Position numbers and translations under genes: made by a program | Notes under the pieces: generated by a model | Seen by the model: the letters and a program-made list of their open reading frames with translations, nothing else | The model's database searches: none | What the model was told of the DNA's origin: nothing | From: Pantoea cypripedii | GTDB taxonomy: Bacteria > Pseudomonadota > Gammaproteobacteria > Enterobacterales > Enterobacteriaceae | NCBI RefSeq assembly: GCF_011395035.1 | Contig: NZ_CP024768.1 | Coordinates: forward strand, 862,854-926,853 | Reading direction: 5' to 3' | Length of the DNA: 64,000 bases | Part shown: positions 50,936-60,479 of the stretch, piece by piece | How positions within the stretch are numbered: the first letter of the stretch is position 1 | Layout of the letters: each line of letters starts with the position of its first letter

Positions 50936-52510
50936 TTACACCGCACTCAGTTCCAATGTGCGGCCCGTTTTAAACACGCTCATTGATTGTGCCAGACGCT
51001 CAGCCTGGTCCTGCAACGCCTGGGAAGCAGCCGATGCTTCCTGTACCAGCGCGGCATTCTGCTGCGTTACTGCTTCCATCTGGGTAATCGCCAGGTTGAT
51101 TTCGCTGATGCCGCTGCTCTGCTCGTTACTGGCGATGGTGATTTCACCCATGATATCCGCCACGCTTTTCACGCTGTTGACCACTTCACCGATGGTTGAA
51201 CCGGCATGGGACACCAGGCGGCTGCCTTCATCCACTTTCGCTACCGAATCTTCAATCAGCACTTTGATTTCTTTGGCTGCTGAAGCCGAGCGTTGTGCCA
51301 GGTTACGTACTTCGCTGGCGACCACCGCAAACCCGCGACCCTGCTCACCGGCACGCGCTGCTTCCACCGCGGCGTTGAGTGACAGGATGTTGGTCTGGAA
51401 GGCAATGGAGTCAATCACGCTGATGATATCGACAATCTTCTTCGACGACAGCGCAATGGCTTCCATCTTCTCAATCACCTGCTCCATCACCTCGCCACCT
51501 TCTTTCGCTACATCGGAGGTGTTGGCGACCAGCTTGTTAGCTTCGCGCGCGTTTTCGGCGTTGTGTTTCACCGTTGACGTCATTTGCTCCATCGCCGAAG
51601 CGGTTTCTTCCAGCGAACTGGCCTGCTGCTCGGTACGTGAGGAGAGGTCAAGGTTGCCACTGGAGATCTGATTGGATGCCACGGCAATGGTATCGGAACC
51701 GGCACGCACATCAGAAACGATGGTCAGCAGGTTATCGTTCATGCTCTGCAACGCGCGCATCAGCACGCCGGTTTCATCTTTGCTTTTCACTTCGATGTGG
51801 GTGCTGAGATCGCCCGCTGCGACTTTGCCTGCAATGGCTACCGCTTCATTCAGCGGACGCACGATCGAACGCGTCAGTAAAAAGCCAAGGATAATCGAGG
51901 CGACAATGGCGATAGCCGAGAACACCAGCGTCACCATGATGGCGGTGGAGCCATCGGCAATGATGGTAATCCCTTCATTCTGCAACTGCTCAGACTGCGA
52001 ATTGGCAAAAGCGTTAGCGCTGTCGAGGTAGGTATTCTGGGTATCGGTGATCGATTTCAGTACATAGGTACTGGCACCATCGAGATTGCCTGCGCGCACC
52101 AGATCCAGCAGCGCATTCTTTTGCTGTTCAAACTTGTGGCTGGCTTCCAGCAGACCGGCGATCTTCTTTTTCCCGACAGCGGTTATCTGGATCGCTTCGA
52201 TTTTTTTCATCGCCGTGTTGGTGCGTTCGGTTGCTTCCGCCAGTTGTTTAAAGCGTTTTTCGTTGTTCTCCGGGCGAGTGGTATCGATGACGATGCCGCG
52301 CAGGTATTTGATCTGATCGTTGACGCCATCGCGCACATCAAATGCCAGGCGCACTTTGACATAACGATCTTCCACAATGGAGGTGATGCCATTTTTGATG
52401 TTGCTGATTTTCATGGTGGTGGTGATACCCACGATCACCAACAGCGCCACCACCAGGCCAAAGGCGATGCCCAGCCGGACGCCGACCTTCAGGTTCTTAA
52501 AGCTCAACAT
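50936..52510 (-). CDS. Methyl-accepting chemotaxis protein
   Basis: A 524-residue chemoreceptor. TM1 (about 6-30) and TM2 (about 190-213) flank a roughly 160-residue periplasmic four-helix-bundle domain with RDGVNDQIKYLRGIVIDTTR; HAMP and the long signalling coiled coil follow, with FQTNILSLNAAVEAARAGEQ and GRGFAVVASEVRNLAQRS at the hairpin tip. The ligand is unknown. The C-terminus (FKTGRTLELSAV) lacks an NWETF-type pentapeptide, so methylation would need help from other receptors. ATG at 52510 follows GGGGAG. Confidence 0.92.
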   Translation of the reverse strand: MLSFKNLKVGVRLGIAFGLVVALLVIVGITTTMKISNIKNGITSIVEDRYVKVRLAFDVRDGVNDQIKYLRGIVIDTTRPENNEKRFKQLAEATERTNTAMKKIEAIQITAVGKKKIAGLLEASHKFEQQKNALLDLVRAGNLDGASTYVLKSITDTQNTYLDSANAFANSQSEQLQNEGITIIADGSTAIMVTLVFSAIAIVASIILGFLLTRSIVRPLNEAVAIAGKVAAGDLSTHIEVKSKDETGVLMRALQSMNDNLLTIVSDVRAGSDTIAVASNQISSGNLDLSSRTEQQASSLEETASAMEQMTSTVKHNAENAREANKLVANTSDVAKEGGEVMEQVIEKMEAIALSSKKIVDIISVIDSIAFQTNILSLNAAVEAARAGEQGRGFAVVASEVRNLAQRSASAAKEIKVLIEDSVAKVDEGSRLVSHAGSTIGEVVNSVKSVADIMGEITIASNEQSSGISEINLAITQMEAVTQQNAALVQEASAASQALQDQAERLAQSMSVFKTGRTLELSAV

Positions 52511-52746
52511 AGGTTCTCCCCGTGATGCCAAAATGTATGGTTTTCAAGATAGAAAAGCAGATGAGTTATCTGCATCAGGTTGATGTTTTTTAAGGAAAAA
52601 AAAGTGTACTCACCTCGGCGGGACAAGCCTGACACCGCACGCGCAAGCGCTATGGTTATCGGATGTTAATGTTTTTACTTTAATTTTTTAGAGGTGTGTC
52701 ACAAAAACTTGACCGGAAATGACAGGTTGCAGATGGGATGTAACAT

Positions 52747-52775
52747 GTAGCGGCACGATAAATCGCGCCGCTACG
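52747..52775. repeat. REP-like palindrome, variant copy
   Basis: GTAGCGGCACGATA-AATCGCGCCGCTACG is one full palindrome of the intergenic family, with one arm changed (GCAC for GCGC). It lies between the chemoreceptor gene and the cheV stop. Confidence 0.82.
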
Positions 52776-52781
52776 CGTGAT

Positions 52782-53744
52782 TTAGCGCACCGCTTCCAGC
52801 ACGCGGTAAATCACATTCGACAATTCGTTAATTTCGAATTTTGCTACATAACCATCGGCCCCGACTTTGCGCACATGGTCTTCGTTAGCGCTGCCGGAAA
52901 GTGAGGAGTGGATCACCACCGGAATATGGCGCAGCACATCATCACGTTTGATGTTACGCGTCAGGGTAAAACCGTCCATCTCCGGCATTTCGAGATCGGT
53001 CAGCACCAGCGCAATTTTGTCATGAATGGACTGACCCGCGGCCTGCGCTTCCTGCTGCATTTGGGTGATTTTCTGCCATGCCTCAAGACCGGTGTTATGC
53101 ATGATGGCGGGGATGCCCATGCTTTTCAGCCCTTGCTCCAGCAGCTGACGCGCCACTTTGGAGTCTTCTGCCACAATCGCAACCTGGCCTGGCTTGAGAT
53201 TGAAGTTTTTCACCGTCTCTTCACCCGGCTCGACGCCGCGTACCGATGGGATAATGTCATACAGGATCTGTTCAACATCCAGCACCAATGCCAGATTGTT
53301 GCTCTCACCATCATTGTCGAGGCAGGCAATGCTGGTGATGTTACGGCTACCGATGCCCGCCTCAGCGGTGTGCACCTGATTCCAGTCGAGACGCACAATG
53401 TTTTCCACGGATTCCACCGCAAATGCCTGGGTGCTACGCGCATATTCCGTCACCAGCAGCAAGTTCAGCCCGGTTTCCGGGGTGCAGCCGGTCACGGCAG
53501 GCAGGTCAATCACCGGAATAAACTGATCGCGGATGCTGGCCATACCCAGCAAGGGCGATTGCATCCCCGCAGCACGGGTGATATTGGGCATAGGTACGAT
53601 TTCGCGCAGTTTGAATACGTTAATACCGTACAGCTCGGATTTGCCTTTCCGCTGATCGGAGCCGAGGCGGAATAGCAGCAGTTCGAATTTGTTTGATAAC
53701 GCGAGGTTAGCGCGTTCATCGATCTCTTTCTGGAAATTATCCAT
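52782..53744 (-). CDS. cheV: Chemotaxis coupling/response protein CheV
   Basis: A 320-residue hybrid of an N-terminal CheW domain (about 15-165) and a C-terminal receiver domain (about 187-315). The phosphorylation site is Asp250 in LVLTDLEMPEMDGF, with the acidic cluster at AEDS (Asp194) and the Lys of VAKFE. CheV links receptors to CheA and adapts by phosphorylation. It is close to a chemoreceptor gene of the same orientation, 271 bases apart, so the two may be functionally linked. E. coli K-12 has no CheV. Confidence 0.95.
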   Translation of the reverse strand: MDNFQKEIDERANLALSNKFELLLFRLGSDQRKGKSELYGINVFKLREIVPMPNITRAAGMQSPLLGMASIRDQFIPVIDLPAVTGCTPETGLNLLLVTEYARSTQAFAVESVENIVRLDWNQVHTAEAGIGSRNITSIACLDNDGESNNLALVLDVEQILYDIIPSVRGVEPGEETVKNFNLKPGQVAIVAEDSKVARQLLEQGLKSMGIPAIMHNTGLEAWQKITQMQQEAQAAGQSIHDKIALVLTDLEMPEMDGFTLTRNIKRDDVLRHIPVVIHSSLSGSANEDHVRKVGADGYVAKFEINELSNVIYRVLEAVR

Positions 53745-53877
53745 CCTGGCCTCGCTCAGGGCTGTGTTAAGGGCATGGCAACATCGCCGTGATCGAGTTA
53801 TCGGCAGGTTGGTTAAAAAATAGAGAGCGGAGAGGGGAATTTTAGCGTGAAGGCGATCGCCCTCACGCTGGTCGGGA

Positions 53878-55257
53878 TCATTTCAGCAAAATGGCGCGCA
53901 CGCTTTTGCCTTTGATCTTGCCTTCTTTCAGCTTGATCAACGCAGCTTTGGCCTGGCTGGCCGCAATCGCCACGTAGGCATGGGTGGGGGTGAGATCGAT
54001 CTTACCGATCTGGTCGCCACTGAAACCGGCTTCACCCGTCAGCGCACCGAGAATGTCACCGGGGCGGATTTTGGCTTTGCGGCCACCATCGATGCACAGC
54101 GTCATCATCGCAGCAGGCAGCGCTTTAACTACATTGCCTTTCAGGGTGTTAGCGGCGACCCATTTGAGCTTCTGTTGCAGATAATCTTCCAGGGCATGGG
54201 CGCGCACCATCTCATCGGCAGCGACAAAACTGACGGCCATACCGGTTTCTCCGGCGCGGCCAGTACGGCCAATGCGGTGCAGATGCACCTCCGGATCCCA
54301 CGCCAGCTGGAAGTTCACCACCAGCGCCAGCGCTTTAATATCCAGACCCCGTGCCGCCACATCGGTGGCGATCAGCACCCGGCTGCTACCATTGGCAAAA
54401 CGGATCAGCACACGTTCGCGATCGCGTTGTTCCAGATCGCCATGCAGGGCGAGGGCGCTGATTTGACGATCGTTAAGGGCGGCGGCAATGTCATCACACT
54501 CACGTTTGGTGTTGCAGAACACCACACAAGAGGCGGGCTGCTGCTGGCTGAGCAGTGCGCTCAGCAGGTTGATACGTTCACTGGCGTTGACTTCGACAAA
54601 TTGCTGCTCAATCGCAGGCAGTTCGACTTCGGTTTCAGTCGCCACTGCCAGTGCGTCACGCTGATAACGCTCGCTCAGGCTGGCGATGCTGTCCGGCCAG
54701 GTGGCGGAAAACAGCAAGGTCTGACGTGATGCCGGGGTAAAGCCGATAATGGCCTCCATGTCGTCACGGAAGCCCATCTCCAGCATACGATCTGCCTCAT
54801 CCAGTACCAGGGTTTGTAGCTGGCTGAGATCGAGGTTGTCGCGCTTCAGATGATCAAGAATACGGCCTGGCGTGCCGACCACGATATGTGGGGCGTGCAC
54901 CAGCGAATCACGTTGCGCGCTCATCGGCTGTCCACCGCACAGTGTCAGGATCTTAATGTTGCGTGTGAAGCGTGCCAGCTGGCGCAACACGTTGCTGACC
55001 TGATCAGCCAGTTCGCGCGTCGGGCACAGTACCAGCGCCTGAGTATGAAACTGACTATTTTCAATCCGCTGGAGCAGGCCGATCCCAAAGGCAGCAGTTT
55101 TGCCGCTACCGGTTTTTGCCTGGGCACGCACATCGCTCCCCTGCAAAATGGCGGGCAGGGCGGCGGCCTGGATGGGCGTCATGGCGTCAAAACCCATCTC
55201 GCGCAGGTTGTCGAGTTGGCTGACGGGCAGTTGCGTCAGGGTAGAAAAAGCAGTCAC
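53878..55257 (-). CDS. dbpA: ATP-dependent RNA helicase DbpA
   Basis: A 459-residue DEAD-box helicase specific for 23S rRNA hairpin 92 during 50S assembly. Helicase motifs are AKTGSGKT (I), PTRELADQV (Ia), LDEADRM (II), FSATW (III), TDVAARGLD (V) and HRIGRTGR (VI), followed by the DbpA RNA-binding domain (TLCIDGGRKAKIRPGDILGA, GKSVRAILLK end). I chose the GTG at 55257 because it gives the E. coli N-terminus MTAFSTL; an upstream ATG would add a non-conserved 22-residue leader. Confidence 0.95.
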   Translation of the reverse strand: MTAFSTLTQLPVSQLDNLREMGFDAMTPIQAAALPAILQGSDVRAQAKTGSGKTAAFGIGLLQRIENSQFHTQALVLCPTRELADQVSNVLRQLARFTRNIKILTLCGGQPMSAQRDSLVHAPHIVVGTPGRILDHLKRDNLDLSQLQTLVLDEADRMLEMGFRDDMEAIIGFTPASRQTLLFSATWPDSIASLSERYQRDALAVATETEVELPAIEQQFVEVNASERINLLSALLSQQQPASCVVFCNTKRECDDIAAALNDRQISALALHGDLEQRDRERVLIRFANGSSRVLIATDVAARGLDIKALALVVNFQLAWDPEVHLHRIGRTGRAGETGMAVSFVAADEMVRAHALEDYLQQKLKWVAANTLKGNVVKALPAAMMTLCIDGGRKAKIRPGDILGALTGEAGFSGDQIGKIDLTPTHAYVAIAASQAKAALIKLKEGKIKGKSVRAILLK

Positions 55258-55649
55258 GGAACAGTCTCTGATATCGGGCGGGGTTGCGGCGGCCAGTCTG
55301 GCAGAAAGGGGCGGTCTCATCAATGATAAATCACGTGGGTGTCAGCAGGGTGATTACCCGCTGGTATCAATTAATATCTGGAAATATTTGGTTTGTTTTT
55401 CACCCGATATTATCGCAAAGTTTTGATGAATTTTCCGAAATTTCCGAACATGCGAAAATCCGGATCTGACAAAAAATGCTTATTTAACATCATAATGTCA
55501 GCAAGTTAATCGCAGGATATCCGTCGTTCTCTGATGTTGTGCTTATATGTCATGGCTGTTACAGGAAATTCCGATTAAACGAGGCGGTCACTCTGTTTTA
55601 TATTTATCGCGCCATTGGGCAATATAAAACAACTTCAGAGGTCACTTCA
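55258..55649. other. Intergenic region upstream of dbpA
   Basis: About 390 bases between the divergent dbpA and the small gene at 55650. It becomes AT-rich after 55380 and probably holds both promoters. I see no further gene or clear operator. Confidence 0.4.
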
Positions 55650-55847
55650 TTGAGTCACTACGTCCAGGGACAAAACGAGGACATTCTGAAAATCGTCGGC
55701 CGCGCCGTGTTGACCCTACACATTCATGGAGAGACGCTGTCATCTGACAAAGTCAGTTCCATGATTGCCTGTTACGCGGAAGAAGAGCCTGTCAGCGACG
55801 AAGAGAACCAGCGGCTGTATGCGCTGGCTATTCAGATGTTATCGTAA
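55650..55847 (+). CDS. Small helical protein, possibly YmgB/AriR-like
   Basis: A 65-residue protein if translation begins at TTG 55650 (MSHYVQGQNED), which has CAGAGG eight bases upstream; an in-frame GTG at 55539 would give 102 residues with an unlikely cysteine-rich leader. The pattern ILKIVGRAVLTLHIHGETLS then SSMIACY and RLYALAIQML resembles the YmgB/AriR biofilm and acid-resistance regulators, but the family call is by eye. A terminator follows. Confidence 0.55.
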   Translation: MSHYVQGQNEDILKIVGRAVLTLHIHGETLSSDKVSSMIACYAEEEPVSDEENQRLYALAIQMLS

Positions 55848-55895
55848 TAATCCAGCATGGCGGCGGATGCACCTGATCCCAGCCTTTACGTTCAT

Positions 55896-55922
55896 AAAGC
55901 CTCCTTTTCGGAGGCTTTCTTG
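55896..55922 (+). terminator. Terminator after the YmgB-like gene
   Basis: AAAGCCTCC-TTTTC-GGAGGCTTT is a 9-bp stem followed by CTTGTTT. Confidence 0.8.
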
Positions 55923-55949
55923 TTTCAGGTAACCGCTATTTCACCTTAA

Positions 55950-55962
55950 TTGGTCCTACCAA
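55950..55962. promoter_or_regulatory. LldR operator 1
   Basis: TTGGTCCTACCAA is the LldR palindrome (TTGGT-N3-ACCAA). It lies 127 bases from the second copy, flanking the lldP promoter as in E. coli. Confidence 0.75.
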
Positions 55963-56076
55963 ATGGACTGAAATGTTGCCATGTCGTCACATAACACGAA
56001 AAATCACAGCAGACTCGTTGCTTTAGATTAACAATACGTTAACCATCTGGAGCCAGAAAGCCCGGTTAGCTGAATT

Positions 56077-56089
56077 TTGGTCGGACCAA
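56077..56089. promoter_or_regulatory. LldR operator 2
   Basis: TTGGTCGGACCAA repeats the same palindrome 84 bases before the lldP start. Paired operators allow looping repression that L-lactate relieves. Confidence 0.75.
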
Positions 56090-56173
56090 TTTAGCTAAAA
56101 ACAGCGGCAAATAGAGCGTGGCGCATCTGTGATGCGTCACCGCAGACTTCTGGTGACCTCTGGAGATCGCAGC

Positions 56174-57829
56174 ATGCAGGCGTGGCAACAAAATTACGAT
56201 CCTCTCGACAATATCTGGCTCTCCAGCCTGGTGGCGGTGATCCCGATTGTGTTCTTTTTCTTCGCGCTGATTAAGCTCAAGCTGAAAGGCTATCAGGCGG
56301 GTACGGCGACAGTGGTACTGGCACTGCTGGTGGCATTGTTGCTGTATGGTATGCCGGTGGGGCAGGCGCTGGCCTCGGTGGTTTATGGCTTTCTTTATGG
56401 CCTGTGGCCGATTGCCTGGATCATTGTCGCGGCAGTGTTCGTCTACAAAATTTCGGTGAAAACCGGTCAGTTCGACATTATTCGTGCTTCGATTCTGTCG
56501 ATCACCCCGGATCAGCGTTTGCAAATGCTGATTGTCGGCTTCTCATTTGGTGCCTTCCTCGAAGGGGCGGCGGGCTTTGGCGCGCCGGTGGCGATCACCG
56601 CGGCGTTGCTGGTGGGGCTGGGTTTCAATCCCTTGTATGCCGCCGGGCTGTGTCTGATCGTCAACACCGCGCCGGTGGCGTTTGGCGCGATGGGGATCCC
56701 GATCATTGTTGCCGGGCAGGTCACCGGGCTGGACAGCTTCCATATCGGGCAGATGGCGGGGCGTCAGCTGCCATTCCTGACCATCATCGTGCTGTTCTGG
56801 ATCATGGCGATCATGGATGGCTGGCGTGGGGTGAAAGAAACCTGGCCGGCGGTGATGGTGGCGGGGGGATCTTTTGCCATCGCTCAGTTCCTCAGCTCCA
56901 ATTTCCTCGGCCCGGAGCTGCCGGATATCATTTCCTCACTGGCATCCCTGGTATGTCTGACGTTGTTCCTGCGCCGCTGGAAACCGGTACGCATTTTCCG
57001 CTTCAACGATGTCGGGGCTTCGCTGGTGGATCACAACCTGTCGCGTCAGCGCTACAATGCTGCTCAGGTCATCCGTGCCTGGATGCCGTTCCTGTTCCTC
57101 ACTGCCACCGTTACGCTGTGGAGTATTCCGCCGTTCAAAGCGCTGTTTGCCAAAGGCGGTGCGCTGTATGACTGGGTATTCACTTTTCCGGTGCCGTGGC
57201 TGCATGAACTGGTGGCGCGGATGCCCCCGGTGGTTGTTAGCGCGACACCTTATCCGGCATTGTTCAAATTTGATGTGGTATCGGCGACCGGTACCGCGAT
57301 TCTGGTGGCGGCGGTGCTGTCAGTGATTTGGCTGCGTATGAAGCCGAAAGCCGCGCTGGAAACCTTTGGCGAGACGCTGAAAGAGCTGGCTCTGCCGATT
57401 TACTCGATTGGCATGGTGCTGGCATTTGCCTTCATCTCCAACTATTCCGGCCTGTCCGCCACCTTAGCGCTGGCACTGGCCCACACTGGCAATGCCTTCA
57501 CCTTCTTCTCACCGTTTCTCGGCTGGCTTGGCGTGTTCCTGACCGGCTCGGATACCTCGTCAAACGCGTTGTTTGCCGCTTTGCAGGCCACCACGGCGCA
57601 GCAGATTGGGGTGTCGGATGTGCTGCTGGTGGCGGCCAATACCACCGGCGGAGTGACCGGCAAGATGATTTCGCCACAGTCAATCGCCATTGCCTGCGCC
57701 GCCGTTGGGCTGGTGGGTAAAGAGTCGGACCTGTTCCGTTTTACCGTCAAACATAGCCTGATCTTCACCTGCATGGTGGGGGTGATCACCACGCTACAGG
57801 CATATGTCTTAACCTGGATGATTCCATGA
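56174..57829 (+). CDS. lldP: L-lactate permease
   Basis: A 551-residue inner-membrane lactate:H+ symporter, same length as E. coli LldP, with about 12-14 helices. Typical segments are MQAWQQNYDPLDNIWLSSLV, FGAFLEGAAGFGAPVAITAA and TGSDTSSNALFAALQ. ATG at 56174 follows CTGGAGATCGCAGC. First gene of lldPRD; it overlaps lldR by 4 bases. Confidence 0.96.
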   Translation: MQAWQQNYDPLDNIWLSSLVAVIPIVFFFFALIKLKLKGYQAGTATVVLALLVALLLYGMPVGQALASVVYGFLYGLWPIAWIIVAAVFVYKISVKTGQFDIIRASILSITPDQRLQMLIVGFSFGAFLEGAAGFGAPVAITAALLVGLGFNPLYAAGLCLIVNTAPVAFGAMGIPIIVAGQVTGLDSFHIGQMAGRQLPFLTIIVLFWIMAIMDGWRGVKETWPAVMVAGGSFAIAQFLSSNFLGPELPDIISSLASLVCLTLFLRRWKPVRIFRFNDVGASLVDHNLSRQRYNAAQVIRAWMPFLFLTATVTLWSIPPFKALFAKGGALYDWVFTFPVPWLHELVARMPPVVVSATPYPALFKFDVVSATGTAILVAAVLSVIWLRMKPKAALETFGETLKELALPIYSIGMVLAFAFISNYSGLSATLALALAHTGNAFTFFSPFLGWLGVFLTGSDTSSNALFAALQATTAQQIGVSDVLLVAANTTGGVTGKMISPQSIAIACAAVGLVGKESDLFRFTVKHSLIFTCMVGVITTLQAYVLTWMIP

Positions 57830-58611
57830 CTGAAAACACGCCGCGCTTAGCGGAGACGTTGCGGGCGCGGCTGCGCACCTGGATTGATGAGCACCAGCTG
57901 CAACCTGGCATGCGCCTGCCAGCAGAACGGCAGCTGGCGGCTGAGTTTGGTGTTTCGCGTTCGTCACTGCGTGAGGCCATCCAGCAACTTATCAGCAGCG
58001 GCGTGTTAATCAGCCGACGCGGTGGCGGCACCTGGCTTTGTGAGCCGCAGGAGCCGTGGTCAGAACAACGCATTGTTGCCCCGATTCGTCAGCTGCTGGC
58101 TGACGATCCTGACTACCGTTACGACATCCTTGAAGCGCGTCATGCCATTGAAGCCAGCACCGCCTGGCATGCGGCATTACGCGCCACCGAGGCGGACAAA
58201 GAGAAGTTGCAGTACGCTTTTGATGCCACGCTGAAGCTGAGCGAGCGTGACGATCCCGATTTGGCCGCTCAGGCTGATGTGCGTTTTCACCTTGCCATTG
58301 CTGAAGCCTCGCACAATGTGGTGCTGTTGCAGACCATGCGCGGTTTCTTCGAACTGCTGCAATCCTCGGTGATGCAAAGTCGCCAGCGCATGTATACCCA
58401 GCCGGTGATTTTTGACCGCCTGACGGAGCAACATCAGGCGTTGCTGAACGCCATTCTGGCGGGGGATGCTGAAGCGGCACGCCTCGCGGCGATGGACCAC
58501 CTCGGGTTCGTCCACACCACCTTAAAAACCCTGCATGAAGATGAAGCCCGGCAGGCGCGCATTACCCGTCTGCCCGGCCATGACCTGGATAAACGCAAGG
58601 ACAAATCCTGA
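57826..58611 (+). CDS. lldR: GntR-family regulator of the lactate operon LldR
   Basis: A 261-residue GntR/FCD regulator with winged HTH (about 10-75, RLPAERQLAAEFGVSRSSLR) and an FCD effector domain that binds L-lactate. It is encoded between permease and dehydrogenase with start and stop codons overlapping both. Two matching operators precede lldP. Confidence 0.95.
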   Translation: MTENTPRLAETLRARLRTWIDEHQLQPGMRLPAERQLAAEFGVSRSSLREAIQQLISSGVLISRRGGGTWLCEPQEPWSEQRIVAPIRQLLADDPDYRYDILEARHAIEASTAWHAALRATEADKEKLQYAFDATLKLSERDDPDLAAQADVRFHLAIAEASHNVVLLQTMRGFFELLQSSVMQSRQRMYTQPVIFDRLTEQHQALLNAILAGDAEAARLAAMDHLGFVHTTLKTLHEDEARQARITRLPGHDLDKRKDKS

Positions 58612-59801
58612 TGATCATTTCTGCTGCAAGTGACTACCGCGCCGCGGCGCAACGTATTCTGCCGCCGTTCCTGTTTCACTATATCGACGGCGGTGCCTAT
58701 GCGGAACATACGCTGCGGCACAACGTGTCGGACCTCGCGGAGATAGCATTGCGCCAGCGCGTGCTGAAGAACATGTCCGATCTCAGCCTTGAGACCCAAT
58801 TGTTCAATGAAACCTTATCGATGCCGGTGGCACTGGCACCGGTGGGGCTTTGCGGCATGTATGCCCGGCGCGGCGAAGTACAGGCAGCACGCGCCGCCGC
58901 GTTAAAAGGCATTCCGTTCACGCTGTCGACGGTATCGGTGTGTCCGATTGAGGAAGTGGCTCCGGCGATTAATCGTCCGATGTGGTTCCAGCTGTATGTG
59001 CTGCGCGACCGTGGTTTTATGCGCAATACGCTGGAACGCGCCAAAGCAGCAGGCTGCTCGACGCTGGTATTTACCGTGGATATGCCCACGCCAGGGGCGC
59101 GCTACCGTGATGCGCACTCCGGCATGAGCGGGCCAAATGCGGCGCTGCGCCGTTACTGGCAGGCGGTGACCCATCCGCAATGGGCGTGGGATGTGGGCCT
59201 GCATGGCCGTCCGCACGATCTCGGCAATATCTCGACCTATCTCGGCAAACCGACCGGACTGGAAGATTATATTGGCTGGCTGGGCAACAATTTTGATCCG
59301 TCGATTTCCTGGCAGGATCTGGAGTGGATCCGTGAATTCTGGGATGGCCCGATGGTGATCAAAGGCATTCTTGATGCGGAAGATGCACGCGACGCGGTGC
59401 GTTTTGGCGCTGACGGCATTGTGGTATCCAACCACGGTGGACGTCAGCTGGATGGCGTGCTGTCATCGGCGCGCGCGCTGCCTGCCATTGCTGATGCGGT
59501 GAAGGGCGATATCACCATTCTGGCTGATAGCGGTATTCGCAACGGACTGGATGTGGTGCGAATGATCGCCCTCGGTGCCGACAGTGTGCTGCTTGGTCGT
59601 GTCTTCCTGTATGCCCTGGCGACGCATGGCCAGCGTGGTGTCGAGAACCTGCTGACGTTGATTGAGAAAGAGATGAAGGTGGCGATGACGCTGACCGGGG
59701 CGAAAACCATTGCGGATATTACGCGGGATTCGCTGGTTCAGGCCAACGCGCTGTTGTCCGAGGCAGGGCTGGCCCCGGCGCGTCCGCGTGCAGTGAGCTG
59801 A
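58611..59801 (+). CDS. lldD: L-lactate dehydrogenase (quinone, FMN)
   Basis: A 396-residue FMN enzyme of the inner membrane that oxidises L-lactate to pyruvate and feeds the quinone pool. The catalytic His275 is in VVSNHGGRQLDG; MPVALAPVGLCGMYARRGE and FTVDMPTPGARYRD are FMN-binding parts. Length equals E. coli LldD. Its ATG shares one base with the lldR stop codon. Confidence 0.97.
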   Translation: MIISAASDYRAAAQRILPPFLFHYIDGGAYAEHTLRHNVSDLAEIALRQRVLKNMSDLSLETQLFNETLSMPVALAPVGLCGMYARRGEVQAARAAALKGIPFTLSTVSVCPIEEVAPAINRPMWFQLYVLRDRGFMRNTLERAKAAGCSTLVFTVDMPTPGARYRDAHSGMSGPNAALRRYWQAVTHPQWAWDVGLHGRPHDLGNISTYLGKPTGLEDYIGWLGNNFDPSISWQDLEWIREFWDGPMVIKGILDAEDARDAVRFGADGIVVSNHGGRQLDGVLSSARALPAIADAVKGDITILADSGIRNGLDVVRMIALGADSVLLGRVFLYALATHGQRGVENLLTLIEKEMKVAMTLTGAKTIADITRDSLVQANALLSEAGLAPARPRAVS

Positions 59802-59862
59802 TCCGGCAGAGTGAAGGGCGTTGTCTATACTTACTCCCTGTCTGACTAACAGGAGGAATGAC

Positions 59863-60291
59863 ATGACCATTCATAAGAAAGGATCGGCCCATTGGGAAGG
59901 TGACATCAAAGGCAAGGGAACCGTTAGCACCGAAAGTGGCGTGTTGAGCAACCAGCCGTATGGCTTTAACACACGCTTCGAAGGGCAGAAGGGGACTAAC
60001 CCGGAAGAGTTGATTGGTGCCGCGCACGCTGCCTGTTTTTCTATGGCGCTGTCCCTGATGCTTGGCCAGGCAGGACATCCGCCGAAAAGCATTGATACCA
60101 CTGCGGATGTCTCGCTGGACAAGCAAGGTGAAGGCTTTGCCATCACCAAAATTGCCCTGACCAGCAGCGTGTCGCTGCCCGGTATTGATAAAGCCCAGTT
60201 TGATGAAATTATTCAGAAAGCCAAAGCCGGTTGCCCGGTGTCCCAGGTGCTGAACGCCGAGATTACCCTCGACTACACCCTGAATAATTGA
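59863..60291 (+). CDS. osmC: Peroxiredoxin OsmC (organic hydroperoxide resistance)
   Basis: A 142-residue OsmC-type peroxidase that reduces organic hydroperoxides. The two redox cysteines are Cys58 in AAHAACFSM and Cys124 in KAGCPVSQ, with Glu49/Arg38 region typical of the active site. AGGAGGAATGAC precedes ATG. In E. coli osmC is osmotically and stationary-phase induced. Confidence 0.95.
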   Translation: MTIHKKGSAHWEGDIKGKGTVSTESGVLSNQPYGFNTRFEGQKGTNPEELIGAAHAACFSMALSLMLGQAGHPPKSIDTTADVSLDKQGEGFAITKIALTSSVSLPGIDKAQFDEIIQKAKAGCPVSQVLNAEITLDYTLNN

Positions 60292-60322
60292 TCGCCTCAA
60301 CGGCGGACCAGAGCTAGAATCG

Positions 60323-60346
60323 ACGATGCGCCTGCGGGCGCATCGT
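60323..60346 (+). other. Hairpin after osmC
   Basis: ACGATGCGCC-TGCG-GGCGCATCGT forms a 10-bp GC-rich stem without a T-run, 32 bases after osmC and 26 bases before the next small gene. It could partly end the osmC transcript or protect its 3' end. Confidence 0.5.
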
Positions 60347-60371
60347 GACGTTCAGCCATCCTGGAGGGTGC

Positions 60372-60479
60372 GTGGCAAAATATCTGGCTGCGAAGAAACA
60401 CTGGAAAATGGTTTTGGTACTGTTGTGTATCTGCGGGGCGTTGCTGCTGATTCGCTGGGCGGCAATGATATGGGCATGA
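60372..60479 (+). CDS. Very small single-pass membrane protein (35 residues)
   Basis: GTG start preceded by a strong GGAGGG at 60363-60368. The 35 residues have a basic N-terminus (MAKYLAAKKHWK) and one hydrophobic helix (VLVLLCICGALLLI onward, ending WAAMIWA). The stop overlaps the start of the next small gene (ATGA), so the two are probably translated together. I do not recognise the family. Confidence 0.6.
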   Translation: MAKYLAAKKHWKMVLVLLCICGALLLIRWAAMIWA

